From positions 1-64,000 of the forward strand of contig JAFCZJ010000010.1 of NCBI GenBank assembly GCA_019314375.1: DNA of 64,000 nucleotides, in the 5' to 3' direction. The DNA is from Deltaproteobacteria bacterium (GTDB lineage: Bacteria > Myxococcota > B64-G9). The notes beneath the pieces were generated by a model. It did no database searches and was not told where the DNA came from. It saw only the letters and a program-made list of their open reading frames with translations. Positions 1-7,799 of the stretch are shown here, in pieces; position 1 is the first letter of the stretch; every line of letters starts with the position of its first letter. The position numbers and the translations under genes were made by a program.

Positions 1-113
1 TGGCGTCGAGCCCGGCCCGCCTTGACGATGGCCACGATGGGCAAAACCAGCGCCACCACGACCAGGGCCAGGCACAGCAAGCCAATCAAAATGACGCAGA
101 TAACGTCTTCCAT
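1..113 (-). CDS. Partial small membrane protein, 5' end only
   Basis: A reading frame begins at ATG 113 on the minus strand and runs off the left edge after 37 codons. A strong GGGAGGAGA ribosome site lies six bases upstream of the start. The visible peptide begins MEDVICVILIGLLCLALVVV and is a single hydrophobic segment (residues 4-30) followed by KAGRARR, which suggests an N-in or signal-anchor membrane segment with a cytoplasmic basic end. Function cannot be assigned from this stump. I am fairly sure it is a real gene because of the ribosome site and the clean membrane segment. Confidence 0.6.
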   Translation of the reverse strand, partial: MEDVICVILIGLLCLALVVVALVLPIVAIVKAGRARR

Positions 114-425
114 CGGATCTCCTCCCATTCTCTCTGTCACGGAAGCAGCAAGATATGCGCCAGAGATGGGTTTTTCCAGAAGCCCAAGAGTACCGGGATG
201 TTGAAGAAAAGCAAGGCCAAGCAACTGCGAAGACTTCGACGCAGCGCGTAAGTGGTTCCTCTGTATTTAGCTCAGCTTGCGGCCGCGGTTTCTCCTCCCC
301 CCGATTTTTTTGCGGGGGAGGTCGGGCCGACCTGTCCGCCGAAGCCGGAGGCGAAGGAGGAAGGCCCGGGAGGGGGGGCGGGCCGTAACGGAGCCTCCCG
401 AGCAATCCATCTTGAGAGGTTCACC
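114..425. other. Intergenic region, no gene seen
   Basis: This stretch lies between two divergent genes. It is locally very G- and C-rich. It holds an inverted repeat with arms CCTCCCCC (294-301) and GGGGGAGG (314-321) around a T-rich loop. No T-run follows the second arm on the plus strand, so it is not an evident terminator. The short frames here have biased composition and no convincing start. Confidence 0.5.
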
Positions 426-454
426 TTGCCAGCCTAATTCCCTTGGGTTACGAT
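426..454 (+). promoter_or_regulatory. Putative sigma-70 type promoter of the FGE-fold gene
   Basis: TTGCCA (426-431) and TACGAT (449-454) are separated by 17 bases. The predicted transcript would start near 461 and leave a leader of about 54 bases before ATG 515. This is a motif match only. Confidence 0.4.
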
Positions 455-514
455 TTTAAGCATCGACATGTAAGCGTTGCGTTCAGAATTCGCGCGGCAT
501 AAGAGGTGAATCGG

Positions 515-1879
515 ATGAGAAGGGTGATGGGTTTGCTGAGCGTGGTTTTTGTGTTGGGCATGGCCGTGATGGTGGCGGGAGCCGGTAGAAAGCGCACGGT
601 TGTGGCTGTGTTCGACATCCAAACAAAGTTCTTGAAGCTGTCTTCGGCCAAGCGGAACATGCTCACCGAGCTTTTGGGTCAGGAATTGGGCGTCGACGGA
701 ATCTACCAGGTCATGCCGCCTGGGGACGTGAAGCGGTCCCTTTTGGAGCAGTCCGCCGAATCCCACAAGAAGTGCTACGACGAGAAATGCCAGGTTGAAC
801 TCGGTAGGCAACTTCCGGCCAACAAGCTTGTTACGACCACGATCATGAAGACCGCGGGCAAGTGCAGGGTGATGGCGTCCTTGTACGACCTGAGGAGGCA
901 GACGACCGATATCGTGGCCAAGGCGAAGTGCGCTTGTACCGAGGAAGGGCTTGTACCGGCCATCGAAAAGGTAGCGGCGAAGTTGCGAGCTTTTGGGACC
1001 GGTGGCAATTCTGGGTTCGTGGAGGAGATCGTTTCGGTCGATTTGAAAGAAAAGCAGGGCGCGGTGAAAGTATCGGCGAAGGATGGAAAGGGCAATGACA
1101 TCGCGGCCGAGGTCTACGTGGACGGCCGGAAGCTTGGCAGCGCGCCGGGGACCTTCAAGGTCTCCGTTTGTGCAAAAGAGCTGGAGGTAAGGCACCGGAA
1201 GCATGGGCGTGCTAAAAAGGACCTGTCGATCATCGAGAGGAAGTTGAGTTCGATCAACGTGAAGCTACAGGGCGGCGGAGGTGGCTTGCAGTGGATATAC
1301 AGCCGCCCGGCCGGGATCGATTTCACGAAGAGCGAGGTTACGGTGGCTCAATACCGGGCTTGCGTGAAGGCGGGCAGGTGTACAAAGCCGAAGACAAAGA
1401 GTGACAGCAAATATTACAACTGGGGATACGGGGATCGAGACAAGCATCCGATTAACGGAGTGGACTGGAACCAGGCGAAGTCGTTTTGCAAGTGGGCGGG
1501 AGGAAGGCTGCCGACGGAGAAGGAATGGGAAGCCGAAGCGTCGAACAAGGGGAGCCGAGAGTACCCCTGGGGCGGGGCGAAGTCGACATGTGCTCGGGTG
1601 GTGATGAAGGAAGGCGGTTATGGTTGTGGACGTGATTCGACCTGGCCAGTGTGCTCGAAGGCGAGCGGTAACAGTGTGAGTGGGTTGTGTGACATGGGCG
1701 GGAATGTGTGGGAATGGAATTCTTCTTGGTATGACAGCACGAAAAAAACTCGCGTGGTGCGCGGGGGTTCCTGGGACTTCGACGATACGGAGTTCTTCCG
1801 CGCGTCCAACCGCGACAGGCTTAATCCGTCGTACAGGTACAACAGCATCGGCTTGCGGTGTGGTCGGTCGTCCCAGTGA
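515..1879 (+). CDS. Secreted FGE-fold (SUMF1) protein, probable DGR target
   Basis: 454 aa. ATG 515 is preferred over GTG 506 because AAGAGG (501-506) sits 8 bases ahead of it. Residues 1-23 form a signal peptide. A Cys-containing N-terminal domain of unknown role covers about 26-165. A PEGA-like beta segment (VYVDGRKLG) lies near 205. The last ~190 residues are a formylglycine-generating-enzyme/C-type-lectin fold, with TKSEVTVAQYRACV, the LPTEKEWEAEA motif, a GNVWEW motif and a terminal RGGSW...IGLRC block. I see no evidence for the catalytic cysteines of true FGE, so a binding rather than enzymatic role is likelier. FGE-fold proteins with this C-terminal block are common targets of diversity-generating retroelements, and an avd remnant follows 55 bases downstream. 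Confidence 0.85.
   Translation: MRRVMGLLSVVFVLGMAVMVAGAGRKRTVVAVFDIQTKFLKLSSAKRNMLTELLGQELGVDGIYQVMPPGDVKRSLLEQSAESHKKCYDEKCQVELGRQLPANKLVTTTIMKTAGKCRVMASLYDLRRQTTDIVAKAKCACTEEGLVPAIEKVAAKLRAFGTGGNSGFVEEIVSVDLKEKQGAVKVSAKDGKGNDIAAEVYVDGRKLGSAPGTFKVSVCAKELEVRHRKHGRAKKDLSIIERKLSSINVKLQGGGGGLQWIYSRPAGIDFTKSEVTVAQYRACVKAGRCTKPKTKSDSKYYNWGYGDRDKHPINGVDWNQAKSFCKWAGGRLPTEKEWEAEASNKGSREYPWGGAKSTCARVVMKEGGYGCGRDSTWPVCSKASGNSVSGLCDMGGNVWEWNSSWYDSTKKTRVVRGGSWDFDDTEFFRASNRDRLNPSYRYNSIGLRCGRSSQ
1750..1877 (+). other. Candidate DGR variable region (VR)
   Basis: This is the 3' end of the FGE-fold gene, encoding RVVRGGSW through IGLRCGRSSQ. Known FGE-type variable regions have Asn-rich templates at the matching positions. 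Here those positions carry Asp, Phe, Tyr, Ser and Leu, mostly in NNC or NNT codons (GAC, TTC, GAC, GAT, TTC, TTC, GAC, CTT, TAC, TAC, AGC). That is what adenine mutagenesis of AAC/AAT codons would leave. No template repeat was found in the window, so the call rests on fold position, codon pattern and the adjacent avd. Confidence 0.5.
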
Positions 1880-1933
1880 TTCTGGATTCTGGCATTCTGT
1901 TGGTCGCCGAAAATTTAAGAAGAGCTTAGAGCC

Positions 1934-2273
1934 ATGAAGCAGTCACCTATTTTTGTCAAATCCTACCACCGCATCCTTTCAGGATGCGGCACAAAAGGTT
2001 CTACTCAATTTCTCAATGATTTCGTATTTGATTCACATTACAAGATCATTCCTCATTGAGAACCTCTAAGAAATCATGGTCTGGCTGATGCAGCACACCC
2101 GGAAGTTTCCGAAGAACCAACGATTCCTCATGGCCAACCTGAAAATGTACAATCGCTTGTGCAAGGACCTGAAGCTGCTGGCGTTCAACCAATACGAGTA
2201 TCTGGCGGTCGCCCTCGACGAGATCGGCAGGCTGCTCGGCGGCTGGCAAAAGAGTCTTGGCGTGAGGTCATGA
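1934..2273 (+). pseudogene. avd: Broken avd (DGR accessory variability determinant)
   Basis: Two pieces resemble the four-helix Avd protein. Piece one starts at ATG 1934 (MKQSPIFVKSY, to 1966) and matches the usual Avd N-terminus. Its frame then enters unrelated sequence and stops at 2057-2059. Piece two (2076-2273) resumes in another frame with HTRKFPKNQRFLMA, then passes straight to NQYEYLAVALDEIGRLLGGW, the typical Avd C-terminus. About 40 residues of the central helices are absent. Intact Avd is roughly 110-130 aa and helps the DGR reverse transcriptase make mutagenic cDNA. With an insertion of about 106 bases and an internal deletion, this copy is presumably dead. The family call rests on remembered motifs. 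Confidence 0.65.
1969..1989. repeat. Perfect 9-bp palindrome inside the avd insertion
   Basis: Arms CCGCATCCT and AGGATGCGG flank the 3-base loop TTC. The palindrome lies at the left end of the extra sequence that splits avd (about 1967-2072). No T-run follows it on either strand. It may mark a small palindromic mobile element, or it may be a DGR-type hairpin displaced from the variable region. I noticed no second copy in the window. Confidence 0.5.
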
Positions 2274-2434
2274 CCCGCGTTTCCGGTCTTACCATAGCCA
2301 TCATGATCGAGGTGGGTGGTGTCAATTCAACCCGGCGTCAAACAAGCATCGAACAGGGATGGATTGCTGTCGACAAATTGCGAGAATTCAAAAATATCCA
2401 AGCCCGAGGGTCGAGACCACTGCGCTCCAGCCCG

Positions 2435-2776
2435 CTACAATTGTCCAAGTATTTTTGAGAGTTGGCTCTTCAAGGCGTGCAAATCTGTGGTAGCCGTCGT
2501 CCACACCATCCCAACGTCGACACCAAAATAGTCATGTATGAGCTTATCTCGCATTCCAGCGATATCGCGCCATGGGATCTCAGGGAATTGTTCGCAAATC
2601 TCTGGCGAGACGCGCTTCGCCGCTTCGCCGATAATCTGAATTTGGCGAATGACTCCATCTTGAAGCAAGCTGGTTGCTTGAAATGTACCCGCATCCACAC
2701 CAGACAGATACTCATCGATGGTGCTGATGGCCTCCAGCATATGTTGAAGGTAAAGCCGACTATCACGCGGCTTCAT
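2435..2776 (-). CDS. hepT: HepT-like toxin (HEPN, DUF86)
   Basis: 113 aa starting at ATG 2776 (MKPRDSR), which overlaps the end of mntA by 14 bases. The RX4HXY motif that marks HEPN RNases of this family is present as RDKLIHDY near residue 86. In characterised pairs HepT is an RNase that is neutralised when its MntA partner nucleotidylates the motif tyrosine. The length is normal for the family. It is read in the order antitoxin then toxin, from the mntA ribosome site. Confidence 0.85.
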   Translation of the reverse strand: MKPRDSRLYLQHMLEAISTIDEYLSGVDAGTFQATSLLQDGVIRQIQIIGEAAKRVSPEICEQFPEIPWRDIAGMRDKLIHDYFGVDVGMVWTTATTDLHALKSQLSKILGQL

Positions 2777-3050
2777 AAACCACCCGCTGCGAAGCAAGGA
2801 TTTCGTCTCTTAGATGTGGGCTGATCGCATCTTCGGTCAAAAGGTCAACCCGTCGCCCCATTATCTCCGACAACTCTCGTTCCAGCTTCACGAGGGCAAG
2901 AAAACCGGTCGGACGACCAAATTCGACGAGCACATCGATATCACTATCAGGACCCGCATCGCCTCTCACAAAAGAGCCGAATAAGGCGACTTTTCGCGTC
3001 CCATGCGCCAAGCAAACAGCAACAAGCTTATCGATTGCAATTTGTTCCAT
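2763..3050 (-). CDS. mntA: MntA-like nucleotidyltransferase antitoxin
   Basis: 95 aa. ATG 3050 is chosen because AGGAGGT lies directly upstream; the longer frame to 3122 has no ribosome site. The minimal nucleotidyltransferase signature is complete: [15 protein letters not shown] fits GSX10DXD at residues ~26-40, and the later acidic region supplies a third carboxylate. The family modifies the HepT toxin encoded by the overlapping downstream gene. This reading therefore describes a self-contained type VII toxin-antitoxin pair, placed beside the decayed DGR locus. Confidence 0.85.
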   Translation of the reverse strand: MEQIAIDKLVAVCLAHGTRKVALFGSFVRGDAGPDSDIDVLVEFGRPTGFLALVKLERELSEIMGRRVDLLTEDAISPHLRDEILASQRVVYEAA

Positions 3051-3270
3051 GTCGCCACCTCCTGCCAGACCTGTTGCCCTATTAAGAATAGCAGCATACC
3101 CACACCATGTACACACAGCCATTGGAATCCAAATTTCTAACCACCATCAACCGCTCTTCCAGATCTACCTTTTCGCTAGTTTGACCCGGCCCAGCACATT
3201 CCCCTTCAGTTCCTCCGTTGAACCGGGCGCTTGCTCTTGTAATCAGGTCGGCCATTGACAAAAATTCTCT

Positions 3271-4308
3271 TTAGGCCAGCTTGCGGATGCGGCGCAGGGC
3301 ATCCGTTGCTGCGTCTTTAGGCAAGTCTAAGTGGGTGACCAAGCGGATGGTGGTGTCGCCGAGGCCGAGGCAGAGGATGCCGGCCTTTTTCCAGGTGGCT
3401 ACGGTTGTTTCGGTGCTTTTGGCTGAGTCGGTGTTGATGATGAGGATGTTGGTGTCTGGGCGCTCTACGTGGAAACGATCGTCTAAGATTTGGCTTAGGC
3501 CTTCGGCCAACTCGCTTGCCATGGCGTGATCCTCAACCAGGCGGTCGATGTGGTGATCGAGGGCATAGAGGCCGCAGGCGGCCAAGACGCCGGCCTGGCG
3601 CATGCCGCCGCCGAGCATTTTGCGTAGCCAACGGGCTCGCTGCATGTCTTCTTCGTTGCCGATGATTAGCGAACCCACGGGGCAGCCCAGGCCTTTGGAT
3701 AGACAACAGGAGAGGCTGTCGGCTTCTTGGCCCCATTCGGATAGCGCCACGCCGCTTTTGACCGAGGCATTCCAGATGCGGGCTCCGTCCAGGTGGAGCT
3801 TGAGTCCCTTTTCCTGAGTAAAGCGTCGCAAGCCGCGCAGATGATCGATGGGGACGATTTTTCCGCCGCAGAGGTTGGCCGTGTTTTCCACCACGAGCAG
3901 GCGGCTGATGGGGGCGTGTATGTCGATCGGGCGCAGGGCTCGTTTTACATCCGAAATGGAAAGATAGCCCTGGGGGTTGTCCAATTGATGGAAGAGCACC
4001 CCCAAGAGGGCGGAGCCACCCCCCACCTCGTGGGCGAAGGAATGGGTGCGGCGCTCCATGATGACTTCATGGCCTCGCTGGCAATGCAACGCCAGCCCGA
4101 TGAGGTTGGCCATGGTGCCCGATGGCACAAACAGGGCGGCCTGCCTGCCGAACAGCTCGGCCGTTCGATGTTCCAATTCGAACACGGTCGGATCTTCACC
4201 GAAGACGTCGTCGCCCACCTGGGCTTGAGCCATGGCCTGTCGCATGCCGTCGCCTGGTTTGGTGAAGGTGTCGGAACGGAAATCCAAGACCTGCTCGGAG
4301 GTGTTCAT
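3271..4308 (-). CDS. ltaE: Low-specificity L-threonine aldolase
   Basis: 345 aa, full length for the family. A PLP-dependent fold-type I enzyme that cleaves threonine/allo-threonine to glycine and acetaldehyde in the cytoplasm. Seen here: N-terminal FRSDTFTKPGDGM, then GDDVFGEDPTV, ALFVPSGTMANLIGL (phosphate-binding region), LHLDGARIWNA with the cofactor-ring aspartate, and SKGLGCPVGS carrying the Schiff-base lysine near residue 208. It starts 19 bases after the stop of the upstream receiver-domain gene and is probably co-transcribed with it. Confidence 0.93.
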   Translation of the reverse strand: MNTSEQVLDFRSDTFTKPGDGMRQAMAQAQVGDDVFGEDPTVFELEHRTAELFGRQAALFVPSGTMANLIGLALHCQRGHEVIMERRTHSFAHEVGGGSALLGVLFHQLDNPQGYLSISDVKRALRPIDIHAPISRLLVVENTANLCGGKIVPIDHLRGLRRFTQEKGLKLHLDGARIWNASVKSGVALSEWGQEADSLSCCLSKGLGCPVGSLIIGNEEDMQRARWLRKMLGGGMRQAGVLAACGLYALDHHIDRLVEDHAMASELAEGLSQILDDRFHVERPDTNILIINTDSAKSTETTVATWKKAGILCLGLGDTTIRLVTHLDLPKDAATDALRRIRKLA

Positions 4309-4326
4309 GTTTGGGCCTCGATGTTT

Positions 4327-5676
4327 TCAGGTTTCGTCTGTGGGATTCATCAGGTTGATGTTCATGACTTTCAGTTCTTCCAGCAACAAACGATAGCGGG
4401 TCATTTGCTTCTGACGGGAAATGAGTTTTTTTAGCCGAGGCAGGAAGAGTTCGCGACCCTCCAGGGGGCGCAGCAGGAAATCGCCGATGGTGGTACCCAC
4501 GGCCTCCACCAGCACCTGCAGGCGCATTTCTGTTGAAACGATGAAGATGCCTACCGTCGGTGAGATTTGGCGCAATCGGTACATGAGTTCGACGCCATCG
4601 GACTGGCCGGGCTGGTCCACGGCCACCACGATCTGCGTCATGCCCATGCGCACCATGTCTTCAATTTCCTTGCTGGTCTTGACCTCGACCACAGGATGAC
4701 CCAACTGACGCATCGCTTTGCTTAGTTGCGGGGTGCCCATGACCACAATGCGCAAATCGGGCGCATTGGTATCGTAGGAATCCAAACTGCGCTTCAAGGA
4801 CTGGAGGTAGGTCTTGTAGACATCAGGCCCTCTTTTTTTGGCCAGCTTTGCAAAACTACCGCTCAGATGCTGGATGACCGCATTGATTCGGGTTTCAAAA
4901 TCATGGCGGGCCTGGCTCAGCCTTACCTTCATGTTCAGGTAATGGGCATTGGGATAAGGCAGGGGCAGGTAGTCGGAGGCACCGGCCTGCAACATGGCCT
5001 CTGCCTGAGCCGCATCGTCCGCCGGCACGCAGACCAAGATTTCCAGCAAGGGCCAAGCAGATCGAATTTTGGCGATCAAGGCTTCGGGGTCGGCATCCGG
5101 AATGCATTGCCCCACCATCACAACCCCATAGGCCTTGTCTGATAGACGGTCTACCGCATCCTCCGCACTGTTGGCCACGTCGGCCAGTACTTCATGTTCG
5201 GCCAAGCGCTCGACCAGTAACTCCTGGTTCGACGGATCGTCTTCCACGATAAGCACCCGTGGACTGATTTTCAGATCCCTGGCAAAATTTTCCACTTGTC
5301 GGTTGATGCGCTGAAGGAACTCCTCGGCGGAGGGTTCTGTTGGATCATCCGGTCCCGAATCAGGCATCAACTCCACAAGTTGCTGGATTGGTATCTCTCC
5401 CGTGGGGACCCGAAGTTCCGGCATCATCGCATGCATGTCCCGGGACACCGGTTCTGGATTTTCCTCTTCCGGGTTTTCTTCTTCAATCTTTGGGATTTCG
5501 TCCGAATCGGTTACCACGGTGACGTATTCTACCTGGTTGGCCTGTTTTTCTAAGGCGGCCCAGGCTGTTTGAAGGTGATTCAATGCATCTTGCAGTCGAG
5601 CAGCTTGCTCTGGGGCAAGCTGGCTTGTGATTTCAGCAGCCAAGTTGCGTAGCACGACGATGGGGTGGTTGCTCAC
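4327..5676 (-). CDS. Protein with two degenerate receiver domains
   Basis: 449 aa from GTG 5676, with AGGAGG four bases upstream. Residues 1-60 are helical, followed by an acidic Glu/Pro-rich linker. A receiver-like domain begins RVLIVEDDPSNQELL at about 140. The acidic pair is present, but the usual phosphoacceptor position reads VVMVGQ, so no phosphorylatable aspartate is seen. A second receiver-like module starts RIVVMGTPQLSK at about 310 and also lacks the acidic pair. A basic helix ends the protein. It is probably a scaffold or signalling protein that does not use aspartyl phosphorylation. Confidence 0.7.
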   Translation of the reverse strand: MSNHPIVVLRNLAAEITSQLAPEQAARLQDALNHLQTAWAALEKQANQVEYVTVVTDSDEIPKIEEENPEEENPEPVSRDMHAMMPELRVPTGEIPIQQLVELMPDSGPDDPTEPSAEEFLQRINRQVENFARDLKISPRVLIVEDDPSNQELLVERLAEHEVLADVANSAEDAVDRLSDKAYGVVMVGQCIPDADPEALIAKIRSAWPLLEILVCVPADDAAQAEAMLQAGASDYLPLPYPNAHYLNMKVRLSQARHDFETRINAVIQHLSGSFAKLAKKRGPDVYKTYLQSLKRSLDSYDTNAPDLRIVVMGTPQLSKAMRQLGHPVVEVKTSKEIEDMVRMGMTQIVVAVDQPGQSDGVELMYRLRQISPTVGIFIVSTEMRLQVLVEAVGTTIGDFLLRPLEGRELFLPRLKKLISRQKQMTRYRLLLEELKVMNINLMNPTDET

Positions 5677-5732
5677 GGGTCCTCCTGGAGTTTTTCAGGC
5701 TACAATTTAGCAGACTCGTCGAGAGATGGCGA

Positions 5733-6092
5733 CTATCCATCCTCTCGGCCAGGCTTGCGTCGTTGCTCTTTGGTCTGGCCGCGTTGCTTTTTGTTTTGAA
5801 TTCGCTTGGCCCGCTGAGCGCCCGAGGGGCGGGTGGGTCTGCGCTTTTTGGGTACATGATTTCGCTTGCGCAGGGCTTCGGTCATGCGCTCATAAGCCGT
5901 CTCCAGATTTTGATGTTGAGAGCGCCTCTCGGTGGCCATGATTACCAGGCCGGAGGCCTCGTGGCTCATCCGAACCCCCGTTCGACTTCGATTGCGGTGC
6001 TGACCGCCCGGACCGCCCGCCACAATGAACTCGACCTGGCAGTCTCGCTCCAGGCTTTCACGATCCGTGGCGTATGGGGGCGGGCGGGTCAT
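5733..6092 (-). CDS. Release-factor-like GGQ domain protein
   Basis: 119 aa from ATG 6092, four bases past the stop of the upstream kinase gene, with GGGGGA ahead of the start. It is a stand-alone RF-1-type peptidyl-tRNA hydrolase domain with AGGPGGQHRNRSRTGVRM at residues ~25-42, where GGQ is the catalytic tripeptide. A highly basic tail (KKRRPTRPSGAQRAKRIQNK and onward) is like that used by ArfB to enter the mRNA channel of stalled ribosomes. There is no codon-recognition domain. A role in ribosome rescue is likely, but it could instead be a PrfH-type or uncharacterised family member. Confidence 0.8.
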   Translation of the reverse strand: MTRPPPYATDRESLERDCQVEFIVAGGPGGQHRNRSRTGVRMSHEASGLVIMATERRSQHQNLETAYERMTEALRKRNHVPKKRRPTRPSGAQRAKRIQNKKQRGQTKEQRRKPGREDG

Positions 6093-6096
6093 CAAG

Positions 6097-7689
6097 TCAT
6101 CCCCCGGAGTTGTCGGGCAGGTGCAGATCCAATCGCTGCGATTTGCCCTCTCGCTCAAGCACGAGGGTTTGGTCCCCCCAGGGCAGCTTGAGGTCGGATC
6201 GCGGTGTTTGGCCGGCAGCTTGGTCACCGATGCGGAGACGCATCCATGGGGTGGCTCGAAGGCTCAGCTTCCATCGGGCCCCGGCCTTGCCGGGTGGTTG
6301 CAAGCGCAACATGACTTCCTGGGCTTCTTCGCCCAGGGCCCGGAGCTTCACCAGTTGAGGTTTGTCGCTGCGCAGGACCAATCGATGACCTGATACGGGG
6401 TGATGGTTTACCCAGGCTCTGAAACTTTTCGGCCATTGCAATGTGGCCGCGGACTTCGCGATCACAGGAACGACACGGGGTTTGGGTTCGGGCCTACGCT
6501 TGGGCTGCTTTGTGATATCTGCTGCATGATTTGGATCGACCGGTGTCGGGGCCTGCACCGTGACCTGGTTGACCTTGAGGATCGCGGGCGGTTTGGGTCG
6601 TTCTAGCTTGGGTGGGCCTGGATCCGACTTGGATACCGGGTTGATCAACCACCAGGCGAAGCCGACTCCCCAGACCACGACAAAAAGACCGATGAGCGCC
6701 CACCTCCATGTCCGCGGTCTCGGTGGGTCATCCGCGGCCACAGGGTGTTGGGCCACTTCTGTGGGGTCGGGGCCGAGTTGGCCCATCTGCGGCAATTGGT
6801 CCGCATGGCCTCGGAGAAAGGCGGTCAGACCCTCCGGGCCACAGGGGTTCTGGATTTTCTGGATTCGCTCGACCAGGAGTTGTGCCGAAGCGGGGCGGGA
6901 TTCAGGTGCCAACTGAAGACAGTGCTCCACCAAATCGCACCAGGCTTGGGGTAGCTCAGGTCGTGCCGTTCCCAGGGGGACATGTCGGGCCTCGCGTAGA
7001 TCGTGCAAGGTGTCCGCGGGCGGATCGCGCAAGGGAAAGGCCCTGCGTCCGGCAAGCATTTCGTAGAGCACGGCACCCAAGCTAAACAGGTCGCTGGCAG
7101 GGCTGAGCGACTCGCCTCGAGATTGCTCCGGGCTCATGTAGGAGAACTTGCCGGAGACAGAGCCGTCGCCAAGCGCCGCGCTACGCAACCTGGCCAGCCC
7201 GAAGTCGGCAAGCTTGACCTGACCTTCCATGCTCAGCAGGAAATTGGCCGGGCTCACGTCTCCGTGCACCACGCCCACCGGCCTGCCGCGCAGGTCTCTG
7301 CGTTCATGGGCGTGGGCCAGTCCTCGACAGGCCTGCAGTCCGATTTCGGCCACGACATCCAAAGGCAGCCCTTCATCGAGGCAGGCGGCCAAAACGCCAT
7401 CCATGTCCGGACCTTCGACGAATTCCAGGGTCATGAAGGTTCGCCCATCCGCGCAGCCGTAGTCGAAGACGTGAACGATGTTGACGTGGTTCAGCGAGGC
7501 CGCGATGGCGGCTTCAGTTTCAAAGAGTTCGGCAAACTCTTTGCGGCAGGCCATGGCGGGGAGGATGGTCTTCAGCGCCACGGCCTTGCGAAAGCCGCCG
7601 GCGCGTCTGAGTTCGGCCAGATACACCTCACCCATGCCACCGGTGGCGATGCGACGCAACAGCTTATAATCTCCAAGAGTCTCGGCCAC
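6097..7689 (-). CDS. Membrane-anchored Ser/Thr protein kinase
   Basis: 530 aa. Hanks-type kinase domain at residues ~7-275, with glycine loop ATGGMGEVYLA, ATP-binding lysine in VALKTI, catalytic loop HGDVSPANF (Gly in place of the Arg of HRD), DFG, and activation-segment end MSPEQ. One transmembrane helix (about 330-350, WALIGLFVVVWGVGFAWWL) is followed by a Pro/Lys-rich linker and a ~100-residue periplasmic PEGA-like beta domain. The HGD change suggests control that does not depend on activation-loop phosphorylation. It is divergent from the FHA-cyclase gene and lies upstream of the GGQ gene. Confidence 0.9.
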   Translation of the reverse strand: MAETLGDYKLLRRIATGGMGEVYLAELRRAGGFRKAVALKTILPAMACRKEFAELFETEAAIAASLNHVNIVHVFDYGCADGRTFMTLEFVEGPDMDGVLAACLDEGLPLDVVAEIGLQACRGLAHAHERRDLRGRPVGVVHGDVSPANFLLSMEGQVKLADFGLARLRSAALGDGSVSGKFSYMSPEQSRGESLSPASDLFSLGAVLYEMLAGRRAFPLRDPPADTLHDLREARHVPLGTARPELPQAWCDLVEHCLQLAPESRPASAQLLVERIQKIQNPCGPEGLTAFLRGHADQLPQMGQLGPDPTEVAQHPVAADDPPRPRTWRWALIGLFVVVWGVGFAWWLINPVSKSDPGPPKLERPKPPAILKVNQVTVQAPTPVDPNHAADITKQPKRRPEPKPRVVPVIAKSAATLQWPKSFRAWVNHHPVSGHRLVLRSDKPQLVKLRALGEEAQEVMLRLQPPGKAGARWKLSLRATPWMRLRIGDQAAGQTPRSDLKLPWGDQTLVLEREGKSQRLDLHLPDNSGG

Positions 7690-7799
7690 GAGGTCATTCT
7701 AACAGGCGGACCGGCAAATCCCATTAAGGTTTTTTGAGTCATGCGCTTGAGCATCGGCCTGAGGGCGTGGTAGTTTTTGGCAACGAAGAAAGTCTTATT

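Noticed and set aside
434-1204. Long antisense frame of 256 codons
   Set aside because: It lies opposite the FGE-fold gene, has no ribosome site, and its Arg/His/Leu-rich composition is that of a reverse-strand shadow.
1880-2434. Template repeat or reverse transcriptase for the DGR
   Set aside because: I compared this stretch with the variable region by eye; no similar sequence and no RT motif were found.
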